Positions 44,969 to 52,207 of a stretch of DNA of 64,000 bases are shown piece by piece. The notes beneath the pieces were generated by a model that worked only from the letters and a program-made list of their open reading frames with translations, was not told the DNA's origin and did not search any database. Origin of the DNA: Parafannyhessea umbonata (GTDB taxonomy: Bacteria; Actinomycetota; Coriobacteriia; Coriobacteriales; Atopobiaceae); contig NZ_FOGP01000002.1 of the NCBI RefSeq assembly GCF_900111255.1, forward strand, positions 335,306 through 399,305, written 5' to 3'. The stretch's first letter is position 1; every line of letters starts with the position of its first letter. The position numbers and the translations under genes are program-made.

Positions 44969-45754
44969 ATGGACCTGAAGTTTGGCGACATTCAAGAGAC
45001 CGCGCTGATAACGCTCGCGGTTCGCGCGAGCGAGACCAGCCGACCCAAGCCGCGCATTCGCGACGAGAAAGCGAAAGAGATCATCGAGACCCTAGGCGTC
45101 GACGTCAGCAAATACGACCCCTTCATGTCCCACGAGGGGGTCGTCGCGCGCACACTCATGTTCGCCGAGGCCCTGCGCAAGCTGATCGCACAATACCCCG
45201 ACGCGCTCTGCATCAACCTTGGCTGCGGCTTCGATGACAAGTTCTCCCAGGTAGACAACGGTAAGATCGAGTGGTACGACGTCGACCTTCCCGACCAGAT
45301 TGCCGTGCGACGCAAGGTCTACGACGATCGCCCCCGCTGCACCATGATGAACGGCAACGCGCTGAGCGGCGAGTGGACTGCCGGCCTGCCGAAGGACCAC
45401 TCGACCACCATCGTCGTAATGGAAGGCGTGCTCGAGTATTTCACCAAGGGGCAGACCGCGACGTGCCTTCACATGCTCTGCGATTCGTTCGAGCACGGCT
45501 ACCTGGTCGCCGAGATGAACTCGATGTTCATCGTAAAGCACTCCAAGCAGCATGACGCCATCAAGAACACCAACGCGACCTTCAAGTGGGGCACCGAGAG
45601 CGGAGCCGAATTCGTCGAGCTCGAGCCGCGCCTTACCCTGCTCTCCGAGCACAGCTACAACGAGGAGATGCGCAAGTACACCTTCCTCGCCAAGGTCTTC
45701 GCGGCAACCGTGGGCAAGAAGAACAACAACCGCCTGGCCGTCTTCAGCTGGTAG
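44969..45754 (+). CDS. Class I SAM methyltransferase, leucine carboxyl methyltransferase (LCM) superfamily
   Basis: 261 residues. SAM motif I appears as CINLGCGFDDKF near residue 80, followed by IEWYDVDLPD and the typical VVMEGVLEYFTKGQ. This arrangement fits the LCM/PPM1-like family, which includes bacterial O-methyltransferases acting on carboxyl or hydroxyl groups of small molecules. The real substrate is unknown. The ATG at 44969 has ACGGAG upstream at an acceptable distance. In-frame ATG/TTG starts farther up lack support. A GC-rich hairpin (45755-45783) follows directly. Confidence 0.85.
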   Translation: MDLKFGDIQETALITLAVRASETSRPKPRIRDEKAKEIIETLGVDVSKYDPFMSHEGVVARTLMFAEALRKLIAQYPDALCINLGCGFDDKFSQVDNGKIEWYDVDLPDQIAVRRKVYDDRPRCTMMNGNALSGEWTAGLPKDHSTTIVVMEGVLEYFTKGQTATCLHMLCDSFEHGYLVAEMNSMFIVKHSKQHDAIKNTNATFKWGTESGAEFVELEPRLTLLSEHSYNEEMRKYTFLAKVFAATVGKKNNNRLAVFSW

Positions 45755-45783
45755 CCCGTGCGGGGACGGTCGCCCCGCACGGG
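45755..45783 (+). terminator. Hairpin after the LCM-like methyltransferase gene
   Basis: Perfect 11-bp stem (45755-45765, 45773-45783) starting right after the stop codon, without a T-tract. An overlapping alternative stem GGACGG/CCGTCC is also possible. Confidence 0.55.
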
Positions 45784-45867
45784 GCGCCGTCCTCCACACG
45801 CACCGTGGACCAATTGAGCCGGAAGGGTTAGCCTCTTGGCAAGGAACCCGCGACCGGAAGGAAAGCC

Positions 45868-46377
45868 ATGCCACGAGAGAGCAGCAAGACCCTCGTCGTG
45901 TACTTCTCGCTCGAGGGAAACACCCGCCTTGTAGCTAACGAGCTGAAGAAGAGGATCGGCGCCGACCTGCTTGAGCTGAGGCCGGCCAAGGCCTACCCCA
46001 CCGGCGGGTTCACCAAGTTCCTCTGGGGCGGAAAGAGCGTGCTCATGAAGGAGACGCCTGAGCTCGAGCCGTTTTACTTGGACCTTTCGCCCTACGACAC
46101 CGTCGTGCTGGGAACGCCGATATGGGCAAGCTCGATCGCTCCGCCGCTCAGAACCTTCCTGCAAGACGCCGCCAGATCGCTCGCGAGCAAGCGCGTGGTC
46201 GCGTTCGCCTGCTGCGCCGGAGGAGACCCCGGCAAGGCCATCGAGCAGATACAGGAGCTGGCGAACACGAAGGTTCGCGCGACCGCCGTCTTCGTCGACC
46301 CGAAGAAGGGCCGCGACGAGAACTGGAACGCCAAGCTGGGCGTGCTTGCGGGGGCCATTCAGGCACGCCTGAGCTAG
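45868..46377 (+). CDS. Flavodoxin-family protein
   Basis: 169 residues. The FMN phosphate-binding loop is YFSLEGNTRLVANEL near residue 13. The second flavin loop region is VLGTPIWASSIAPPLRTFL, which resembles the family of flavodoxins annotated as NAD(P)H-dependent FMN proteins in anaerobes. It would carry low-potential electrons in the cytoplasm. GGAAGG lies before the ATG. It is probably its own transcription unit. Confidence 0.88.
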   Translation: MPRESSKTLVVYFSLEGNTRLVANELKKRIGADLLELRPAKAYPTGGFTKFLWGGKSVLMKETPELEPFYLDLSPYDTVVLGTPIWASSIAPPLRTFLQDAARSLASKRVVAFACCAGGDPGKAIEQIQELANTKVRATAVFVDPKKGRDENWNAKLGVLAGAIQARLS

Positions 46378-46596
46378 AGACCACACAACCGCCAGAGAGC
46401 ATGCGCCCACAGACGAAAGGGCGGGACGACATCTGTAGAGCGCGTATATTCGAAGGGGCATCTGCGCCCTTGCGCGTCGCACGAAGATGAGCGCGAGAGG
46501 GGCACGGGCCAGTCGTCATCTAGCTACGCCGCTCGGTACCGTGAGTCAGCAACGCATCACCTGGTCGTTTCGTTCCCCGTCGACAGGAGGCGTCAG

Positions 46597-47208
46597 ATGA
46601 TCTGTCCAGCTTGTGGTCAAGAGATTCCCGAGAGCAGCAGCTACTGCCTGCACTGCGGAGCGCCCGTGCTCGCCACCCGGTCGCGTCACCGCTGCCCCAT
46701 GTCTCGCATTCCCCGCAGGCAACGAATGGCCCTGCTGGGCGTCGCGGGGATCGCCGTGCTCGCGGCTGGCATGGGGACGGCATGTGCAATGCGGCGACAT
46801 TGCCAAAACAAGGCCACTGGGCAGCGCAAACGCGAGAGCCTGAAGAATGTGCAGGAAAACCTGGCAAACTCGCTTTCGCGAATCGAGATTCCACAGCTAG
46901 AGAGTCTGCCGATTTCCGACGTATCGACGGTTTCAGCCATCATCCCCGAAGGCCTCGCCCTGTTGAACATGCCGGATACGCCAGGTCTTTCTGACCTGTC
47001 GGGCATGCCGGGGACGCTTCCCTCGTTGGTCGAGCTTCATGCGTTGGCGCACGAGCTCGAGGCAGCCGCCCGCTCGCGCGCAACAGCCGCCGCGCGCGGC
47101 GCCGCGAAGAGGGCCCTCCGGTCATCGTTCGACAGGAAGGTCCGGCGCGTCCGGCGCCTGCGCGACGCGCTAGTCGTCCTCGCGCAGGCGGTACGCGAGG
47201 ACGACTAG
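46597..47208 (+). CDS. Zinc-ribbon membrane protein, function unknown
   Basis: 203 residues. The N-terminus is a zinc ribbon (CPACGQEIPESSSYCLHCG, residues 3-21). One hydrophobic membrane segment spans about 48-66, and the remainder is probably extracytoplasmic, with a helical Ala/Arg-rich C-terminus. Such zinc_ribbon_2 proteins with one span are common in Coriobacteriia and lack known function. GACAGGAGG precedes the ATG at a good distance. The last 14 codons form one complete arm and part of the loop of the terminator hairpin. Confidence 0.75.
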   Translation: MICPACGQEIPESSSYCLHCGAPVLATRSRHRCPMSRIPRRQRMALLGVAGIAVLAAGMGTACAMRRHCQNKATGQRKRESLKNVQENLANSLSRIEIPQLESLPISDVSTVSAIIPEGLALLNMPDTPGLSDLSGMPGTLPSLVELHALAHELEAAARSRATAAARGAAKRALRSSFDRKVRRVRRLRDALVVLAQAVREDD

Positions 47209-47214
47209 CGTTTT
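47168..47214. terminator. 17-bp perfect hairpin overlapping the stop codon
   Basis: Arms 47168-47184 and 47194-47210 pair perfectly. TTTT follows on the plus strand. It is encoded by the final codons of the zinc-ribbon gene and probably serves both convergent transcripts. Confidence 0.85.
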
Positions 47215-47241
47215 GCCTCGCAAACGAGGGGCGAGACCGGG

Positions 47242-48441
47242 CTACTGGATGGGAAGGGCGGCAACGGTCTTATCGCCGCCCTCGTAGACCACCCTGCCAC
47301 CCGAGATCGTGTACAGGACACCCGTGTTGGCGACCTGTCTCACATCGACCTCTGTCAGGTTCTGGCCGAGCACCACCATATCCGCAAGCTTGTCCTTCTC
47401 GATAGACCCAATCTTGTCCTCCATGAAGAGGGCCTTGGCGCCGTTGGTCGTGTAGAACTTGATCATGTCCATTACGCTGACGGCCTCGTTGGGGTTGCGC
47501 AGCGTCTTGGGATCGTTCTCGCCCTCGTCGAGGGGCGACTGCTGCGTGGCGCCTGCCTGGATTCCAGTAAGGGGACGAACCTCGAGCGTGATGGGATAGT
47601 CGACCGACCCTTTCATCACGATGCCCGCATCGAGCATGGTCTTGACGCGGTACTCCTTGGCAAAGCGCTCGGGGCCGAAGTTGGCCTCCTCCATGTACGA
47701 GAAGAACGGGTCGTAGTAGAACCACATGGGCTGCATGGCTCCGATGACCTCGAGGTCGGCCATGCGCTGGATGTCCTCATCCCTCATGAGCGTGGCGTGG
47801 GCAATCTGGTGGCGGGCGTCACGCTTGCCGTTCTCCTTCTGGGCGTACTCGAAGGCGTCGAGCGACATGTGCACCGCCTCGTCGCCCATGGCGTGGAGCT
47901 CGACCTGGTAGCCAGCCTTGTCGGCGATGGCAACGACCTTGTTCAGGGTCTCCTGGTCGGTGTAGGCGGGACCGCAGTAGCCCGCGCCCATCCCCGCGGC
48001 CTCCGTATAGGGCTCAGAGAGCGCCGCCGTCGCGCCCTCGGGAACTCCGTCGAGCAGGGCCTTGATGAGCGTAGTCTTCTGCCAGTCGGAATTGTACTTC
48101 TGGGCATCATCCAGGCTCTTGACCGCCTCGAGCACGTCGTCCTCCGAGAAGTTCACGAACGGGCCCGCGCTCACGCGCATGCTGAGCTCTCCGGACTTCT
48201 CGAGGTCGTTGACCATCTTCCAGACCTTGTCGGACGCGCCGCCGGCCATCTGGAAGGCCGTGATGCCGTAGGAGTTCATCTCGGCCTCGAACTCCTTGAA
48301 GGCAGCATAAACCTGCTCATCCGTATACGAGAAGTGCTCCTTCAACACGTCCGTGAGGCTGAAGCAGTCAGAGAGGTAGCCAGTCGGGTTGCCCTCGGTA
48401 TCACGGATGATCTTTCCTCCGGCGGGGTCCGGCGTATCCAT
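47242..48441 (-). pseudogene. Amidohydrolase (YtcJ-like), 5'-truncated by deletion
   Basis: A 399-codon frame matching the C-terminal two-thirds of YtcJ-type (Amidohydro_3) metal-dependent hydrolases. Landmarks are DPAGGKIIRDTEGNPTGYL at the start, VELHAMGDEAVHMSLDAFE, RHQIAHATLM, GSVDYPITLEV and the C-terminal IEKDKLADMVVLGQNL. The family's first 150-180 residues, with the N-terminal beta-sandwich strand and the HxH metal motif, are missing. Directly upstream the DNA switches to a regulator gene fragment on the same strand at about 48435. The ATG used here has no ribosome site. Loss of the HxH ligands should abolish activity. Confidence 0.8.
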
Positions 48442-48773
48442 AGCTCGGCAAGCTGGTCATAGGTACTTGTCCCAAGCAACAGCATGCGTGCCGCAAGGAA
48501 CGGGACTCTTTGACCCGAAGCCATCTCGTTCATCTCGGGCGATGAAAGCAAAGCTTTACTTTGCGCCGCAGTGGCCACGACGCCCAGACCCTGACCGGCG
48601 GCTTCGCTCAGCCCAAGTCCGTACCTCGTCAACACGTCCTGAACGGTAGTCAGGTCTCCCCTAATGGTCCGTTCGCTTGTCTCAAAAGACGCGGCGAGCC
48701 TCGAGACACTCAAACACTCGCCGTCAAGCAAGCGCCTTACGATTACCGCCTGTCTTTCGTTGAGCACCGTCAT
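48342..48773 (-). pseudogene. BglG-type HTH regulator, 5' fragment
   Basis: The ATG at 48773 has AAGGCGG upstream and begins a good N-terminal HTH: LNERQAVIVRRLLDGECL, VSRLAASFETSERTIRGDL. A second HTH begins with RMLLLGTSTYDQLAELW, as in BglG/MtlR-like PRD regulators. At that Trp codon (about 48437) the reading enters amidohydrolase sequence in the wrong frame and ends 32 codons later. PRD domains are absent. A deletion has joined the 5' part of this gene to the 3' part of the amidohydrolase. Confidence 0.75.
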
Positions 48774-49036
48774 TCCAACCGCCTTTCGAAACAGCAACAA
48801 CGTATGGTCCAGCCACAACGACAGCAATGTTCACGAGCTTCCGCATTTATGCGACAAGTGACTCTTGCCCTGTGAGAGCTCAAGAATTCCGATGCGCAGG
48901 GATAATCACGCCTTGGACAACGCGCAGGTTACGAAGCTTTTTCAACTTGACTGGAGTCTTCAACGAAGCGCAAATGTTCGCTTTGGGCGGCACTTTTGAG
49001 TTGCACATTTCCGCCTACCGGATGCAATGGCACGAC

Positions 49037-49985
49037 CTACTTCTCTGGAATCTGGGTGTCCAGAAGCTCCAGATCGTTCACGAGCTTGGAGTCCATATCC
49101 GAGAAGTCCTCGCTATACGACGTGTAGCTGCCCGTCGGATCGGACGCCATGTTGGTGAACGAGACGTAATCCGTATAGAGGGTCTTCAACGTCTCGTAGG
49201 CTTCCTCACAGTCAGTAGGCGGATCAGTGAGCTGAGACATCAGCTCCTTCGTAGTCTTCTGGTTGTCCGTCAACGTGAGCTTTTGCGACTGGAACGCATC
49301 GCTTCCAGTCCACTTTCCCAGCGCATCGTTGAAGTCCGTAGAGAAGTAGGGCCTCACCTCTTCGTCCCATGCGCTGGGGTTGCTCTCAAAGATGGCCGAA
49401 TGCCAAACATTGAGGGTCGTGTTGCCCATGTTCTCAGCAACTGACGCGCCAGAGAGGATGTAGTCACAGGCGGTGTGAAGGTTGTCGATGTAGTCAAGCC
49501 TGCGCTCCTCTTCCTTCTGTTCCGCTTCCGCGGCCGCCTTCTCTTCCTCGATGCGAACGCTCTCGTTGTGCGCGTACACCCCACCGCCGATGCCAGCAAG
49601 CACAACGACGGCTGCGGCGATGCAGATTGCCACTTTGTTCCTCTTGCTGAGGGGCATCTTGTGCCTTGTCTTGCCCTTGCCCGGCGTTATGGCGACATCT
49701 GAAGGAACAGCCTCGGCAGCAGCCGACGACTCTTCACCCTCCCTGCCTATAACGTCTTTCGCGAACTCAAGCTCAGGAGAGCTCGACTCCTCGTTGTCAC
49801 CATCGCATCCGTCGGCTGCGATGGCCCCGTTCAACGCCATCAGGCTCTCCGGCGGAGAAGTGCTTTGCAGCAAGACCGCATCCTTCATCCAGCCCGGCCG
49901 CCTTCTGATCGTCCAAGGCGGCTTCAGACACGGCGTTGGCCATTTCCTCTTTCGGCGCCTCTTCCTCGTGTTCTTGGTCACTCAT
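49037..49985 (-). pseudogene. Single-span membrane protein with probable frameshift near 49880
   Basis: The long frame (49037-49981) encodes a basic patch, one membrane helix (IAAAVVVLAGIGGGVYAHN), a Glu/Ala-rich coiled coil and an extracytoplasmic C-terminus, with no known domain. Its N-terminal 30 residues are implausible (RKRRRKRKW). In the -1 neighbouring frame an ATG at 49985 with AGGAGACGG upstream begins an acidic stretch (MSDQEHEEEAPKEEM), which runs to about 49880 and would join smoothly to DAVLLQSTSPPES of the long frame. One base is thus apparently inserted. An alternative intact start is the ATG at 49840 (MALNGAIA), preceded by GGAGAG. Confidence 0.6.
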
Positions 49986-50149
49986 ATCCGTCTCCTCTTC
50001 CTAAACAGTAGGGTCACCTCAAGAAGCCAGCCGTCATGCGAGCCACCTGCCCCATCTACGTGACACACGGGTCATACAGGCTTCTTTCAGCTTCTGGCCG
50101 GAAGTTATCACTGCGACCGGACATTATTTACAGCAGCTCCCTATGATGG

Positions 50150-50375
50150 CCTCACCACGGCTTCGGAAACCGGGAGCTGCCGTGGTGCAGGACGTCAACG
50201 GATTCGGCATGGCCGCGCCGGACTAACAACCATGTTTCATTATGTGTCGTGCCACCGAATCCGTTGGCCCCCGGATGGCTGATAGGTTGATGATTTGGGC
50301 TTCGAGCCCGTCCCATAATGTCCTGCCGAGAGGGCGCCAGCGACGTTCCCCGCCTCCCATTCGAGAAAGGGGGCA
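50150..50375 (+). ncRNA. Candidate IS110 bridge RNA region
   Basis: Structured 5' non-coding end of the IS110 element. It contains an 8-bp stem (50154-50161/50179-50186), a 12-bp stem (50196-50207/50255-50266) with a 47-base internal loop, and a small GGGCT/AGCCC hairpin near 50300. In IS110-group elements this position encodes a bridge RNA whose two loops pair with target and donor DNA. The assignment here is by position and foldability only; loop guides were not matched. Confidence 0.5.
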
Positions 50376-50378
50376 GCC

Positions 50379-51575
50379 ATGGAAGCTGCTCACGGCGTCG
50401 TTGTGGGATTCGACGTCGGAAGGTACTCCCACCACATGACGGCCATCGACGCCCATGCCGGGGAGGTGACCGCCAGCAAGCCCGTGGGACAGGACGAGTC
50501 CGAGATCCGGTCGGCACTCGAACCGTACGCCGGCACCGACGCGATCGCGGTCGTGGACCAGCCTGGTGACCTCTCGTCCCTGCTCTTCGCGGTGGCACGG
50601 GAGATGGGCCTGGACGTCGGGTTCATCACGCCCAAGGCGATGGCCAAGGGCATCGACCTCTACGGAGGCGAGGCGAAGACCGACAGGCGCGACTCGTTCG
50701 TGATGGCGGACCTCGCGCTCCGCATCCCCTCGCTCGTGCACGGGGTGTCGGCGCGGCGCGGGGACGCGGAGGAGCTCGCCGCGCTCATGTCCTACGACCG
50801 AGAGCTCACCGACGACGCGAGGCGCGCCGCCGCGAGGATACACGGGCTCCTGCTCGCGACGTGCCCCGCCCTGAACGGCGTGTTCGCGGGCCAGAGGGTC
50901 AAGCGCAGGCTCCCCTTGGCGCTGCTCGCACGGTACGGGGGCGCGAACGGGCTCGCCTCGGCCGGCAAGGGCAGGGTCAGGAGATGGGTCGGTGCCCAGC
51001 GCGGGTTCGGGCATAGAGGCCCCCTGTTCGTGGAGGAGGTCTTCTCGGCCATCGCCTCGCAGAGCGTGGAGATCGTGTCCTCGGCCTTCTACGACGAGCT
51101 GATCAAGATCGAGGCCGCCTCGCTCAGGTCCGCCCTGGACGCGCGCGAGAGGGTCGGCCGGCGCGTCGACGAGCTGCTCGCGTCCATGCCCGACGCGCGG
51201 GTCCTCCTCTCCATGCCCGGGCTCGGGAGGGTCACGGCGGCCACGTTCATCGCCGAGGTCGGGGACATCTCGAGGTTCTCGAGCGCCGCCAAGCTCGCCG
51301 CCTACGCGGGGCTCGCGCCGCGCGTGAGACAGTCGGGTCGCTCCCTCAACTCCGTGACGAAGCCCAGGGCCGGCAACAAGAGGCTCAAGAGGGCCTGGGT
51401 GCTCTCCGCCGCGAGGTCGATCGACTTCTGCGAGGAGTCGAGGGCGTACTACGACCGCAAGAGGGCCGAGGGGAGGTGCCACTACTCCGCAGTCATAGCG
51501 CTTGCCCGTCGCCGCATCAACGTGGCGTACGCGATGTTGCGCGACGGGCAGCGCTTCGAAAGTCGGCTCGGCTAG
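50379..51575 (+). CDS. IS110-family DEDD transposase
   Basis: 398 residues. The N-terminal DEDD RuvC-like domain starts with VVGFDVGRYSHHMTAID and contains AKTDRRDSFVMADL. The C-terminal Transposase_20 domain is marked by LLSMPGLGRVTAATFIAEVG, then AAYAGLAPRVRQSG with the conserved Ser of this class. Length and domain order are intact, so the recombinase may be active. GAAAGGGGG precedes the ATG. It inserts as a circular or looped intermediate guided, in characterised members, by a bridge RNA. Confidence 0.93.
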   Translation: MEAAHGVVVGFDVGRYSHHMTAIDAHAGEVTASKPVGQDESEIRSALEPYAGTDAIAVVDQPGDLSSLLFAVAREMGLDVGFITPKAMAKGIDLYGGEAKTDRRDSFVMADLALRIPSLVHGVSARRGDAEELAALMSYDRELTDDARRAAARIHGLLLATCPALNGVFAGQRVKRRLPLALLARYGGANGLASAGKGRVRRWVGAQRGFGHRGPLFVEEVFSAIASQSVEIVSSAFYDELIKIEAASLRSALDARERVGRRVDELLASMPDARVLLSMPGLGRVTAATFIAEVGDISRFSSAAKLAAYAGLAPRVRQSGRSLNSVTKPRAGNKRLKRAWVLSAARSIDFCEESRAYYDRKRAEGRCHYSAVIALARRRINVAYAMLRDGQRFESRLG

Positions 51576-51605
51576 CCTGATTCCACCCATGCCTAGCCGT
51601 CCGCT

Positions 51606-51630
51606 GCAGCCCCGATTATACAGGGGCTGC
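51606..51630 (+). terminator. Hairpin downstream of the IS110 transposase gene
   Basis: Perfect 8-bp stem GCAGCCCC / GGGGCTGC with a nine-base loop, no T-tract. May be a terminator or part of the IS right end. Confidence 0.5.
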
Positions 51631-51733
51631 GCGTCAGCATGCGCATTCGTCGCCAGCGCCGAAACCACTCGCAAAACCCATCGAGAAATAGGTTGACATT
51701 AATTCCCTCTTGTCAGAACCATGTCAAACAGCA

Positions 51734-51765
51734 GGGGGCGCCTGGCAGTGTTGCCAGACGCCCCC
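51734..51765 (-). terminator. Hairpin after the MazG-like gene
   Basis: 14-bp stem with one mismatch (51734-51747, 51752-51765). On the minus strand it follows the MazG stop and precedes a short T-rich stretch. Confidence 0.6.
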
Positions 51766-51823
51766 TCGGGAAACGCGTTCCATTTCGGCCTCGCAACTGG
51801 GAGGCCAACAGGACTCCCAAGCT

Positions 51824-52159
51824 TTACAGCTCCGTGTACTTCTTGGAGCTGCCGCGAGCCTTGTCCACGGGATACTTGCGAGCGTTCTTCTGAATCTTGT
51901 CATGCATCAGCTGCACGGGGTCCATGCCCAAGCGGTCCGCCAGCAGCAGGCAGTAGATCATCACGTCGGCAAGCTCTTCTCCGATGGATGCCTCCTTGTC
52001 CTTGCACTCGAGGTCGGTGCCCGACCACTGGAAGTTCTCCAGGAGCTCCGACGCCTCGAGGCTCACCGAAATGGCGAGGTCCTTGGGGTTGTGGAACTGT
52101 CGCCAATCCCTATCGTCTCGAAAGGCCGCCACTTCGGCCTGGACGTCCTCAAATCTCAT
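51824..52159 (-). CDS. MazG-like nucleotide pyrophosphohydrolase
   Basis: 111 residues, single all-alpha NTP-PPase domain of the RS21-C6/dCTPase type. Metal-binding acidic motifs are SLEASELLENFQW (ExxE) near residue 33 and GEELADVMIYCLLLADRLG (ExxD) near residue 58. The family hydrolyses dNTPs, often modified or dCTP, to monophosphates, cleansing the nucleotide pool. GGAAGGACAG lies ten bases before the ATG at 52159. It follows the DUF2075 helicase gene by 48 bases on the same strand and is probably in its operon. Confidence 0.85.
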   Translation of the reverse strand: MRFEDVQAEVAAFRDDRDWRQFHNPKDLAISVSLEASELLENFQWSGTDLECKDKEASIGEELADVMIYCLLLADRLGMDPVQLMHDKIQKNARKYPVDKARGSSKKYTEL

Positions 52160-52207
52160 CGTTCGCTGTCCTTCCGTGGAGAGAACTGCGCACATTTCGC
52201 AGCACCG

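Larger units (their letters stand above)
50130..51600 (+). mobile_element. IS110-family insertion sequence (ends approximate)
   Basis: The element consists of the DEDD transposase gene and a structured upstream non-coding region. IS110 elements lack terminal inverted repeats and usually make no target duplication, so the exact ends cannot be set by eye. The left end is placed in 50105-50150, where composition and structure change. The right end is placed just after the transposase stop (51575), before the hairpin at 51606-51630 or including it. Confidence 0.6.
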
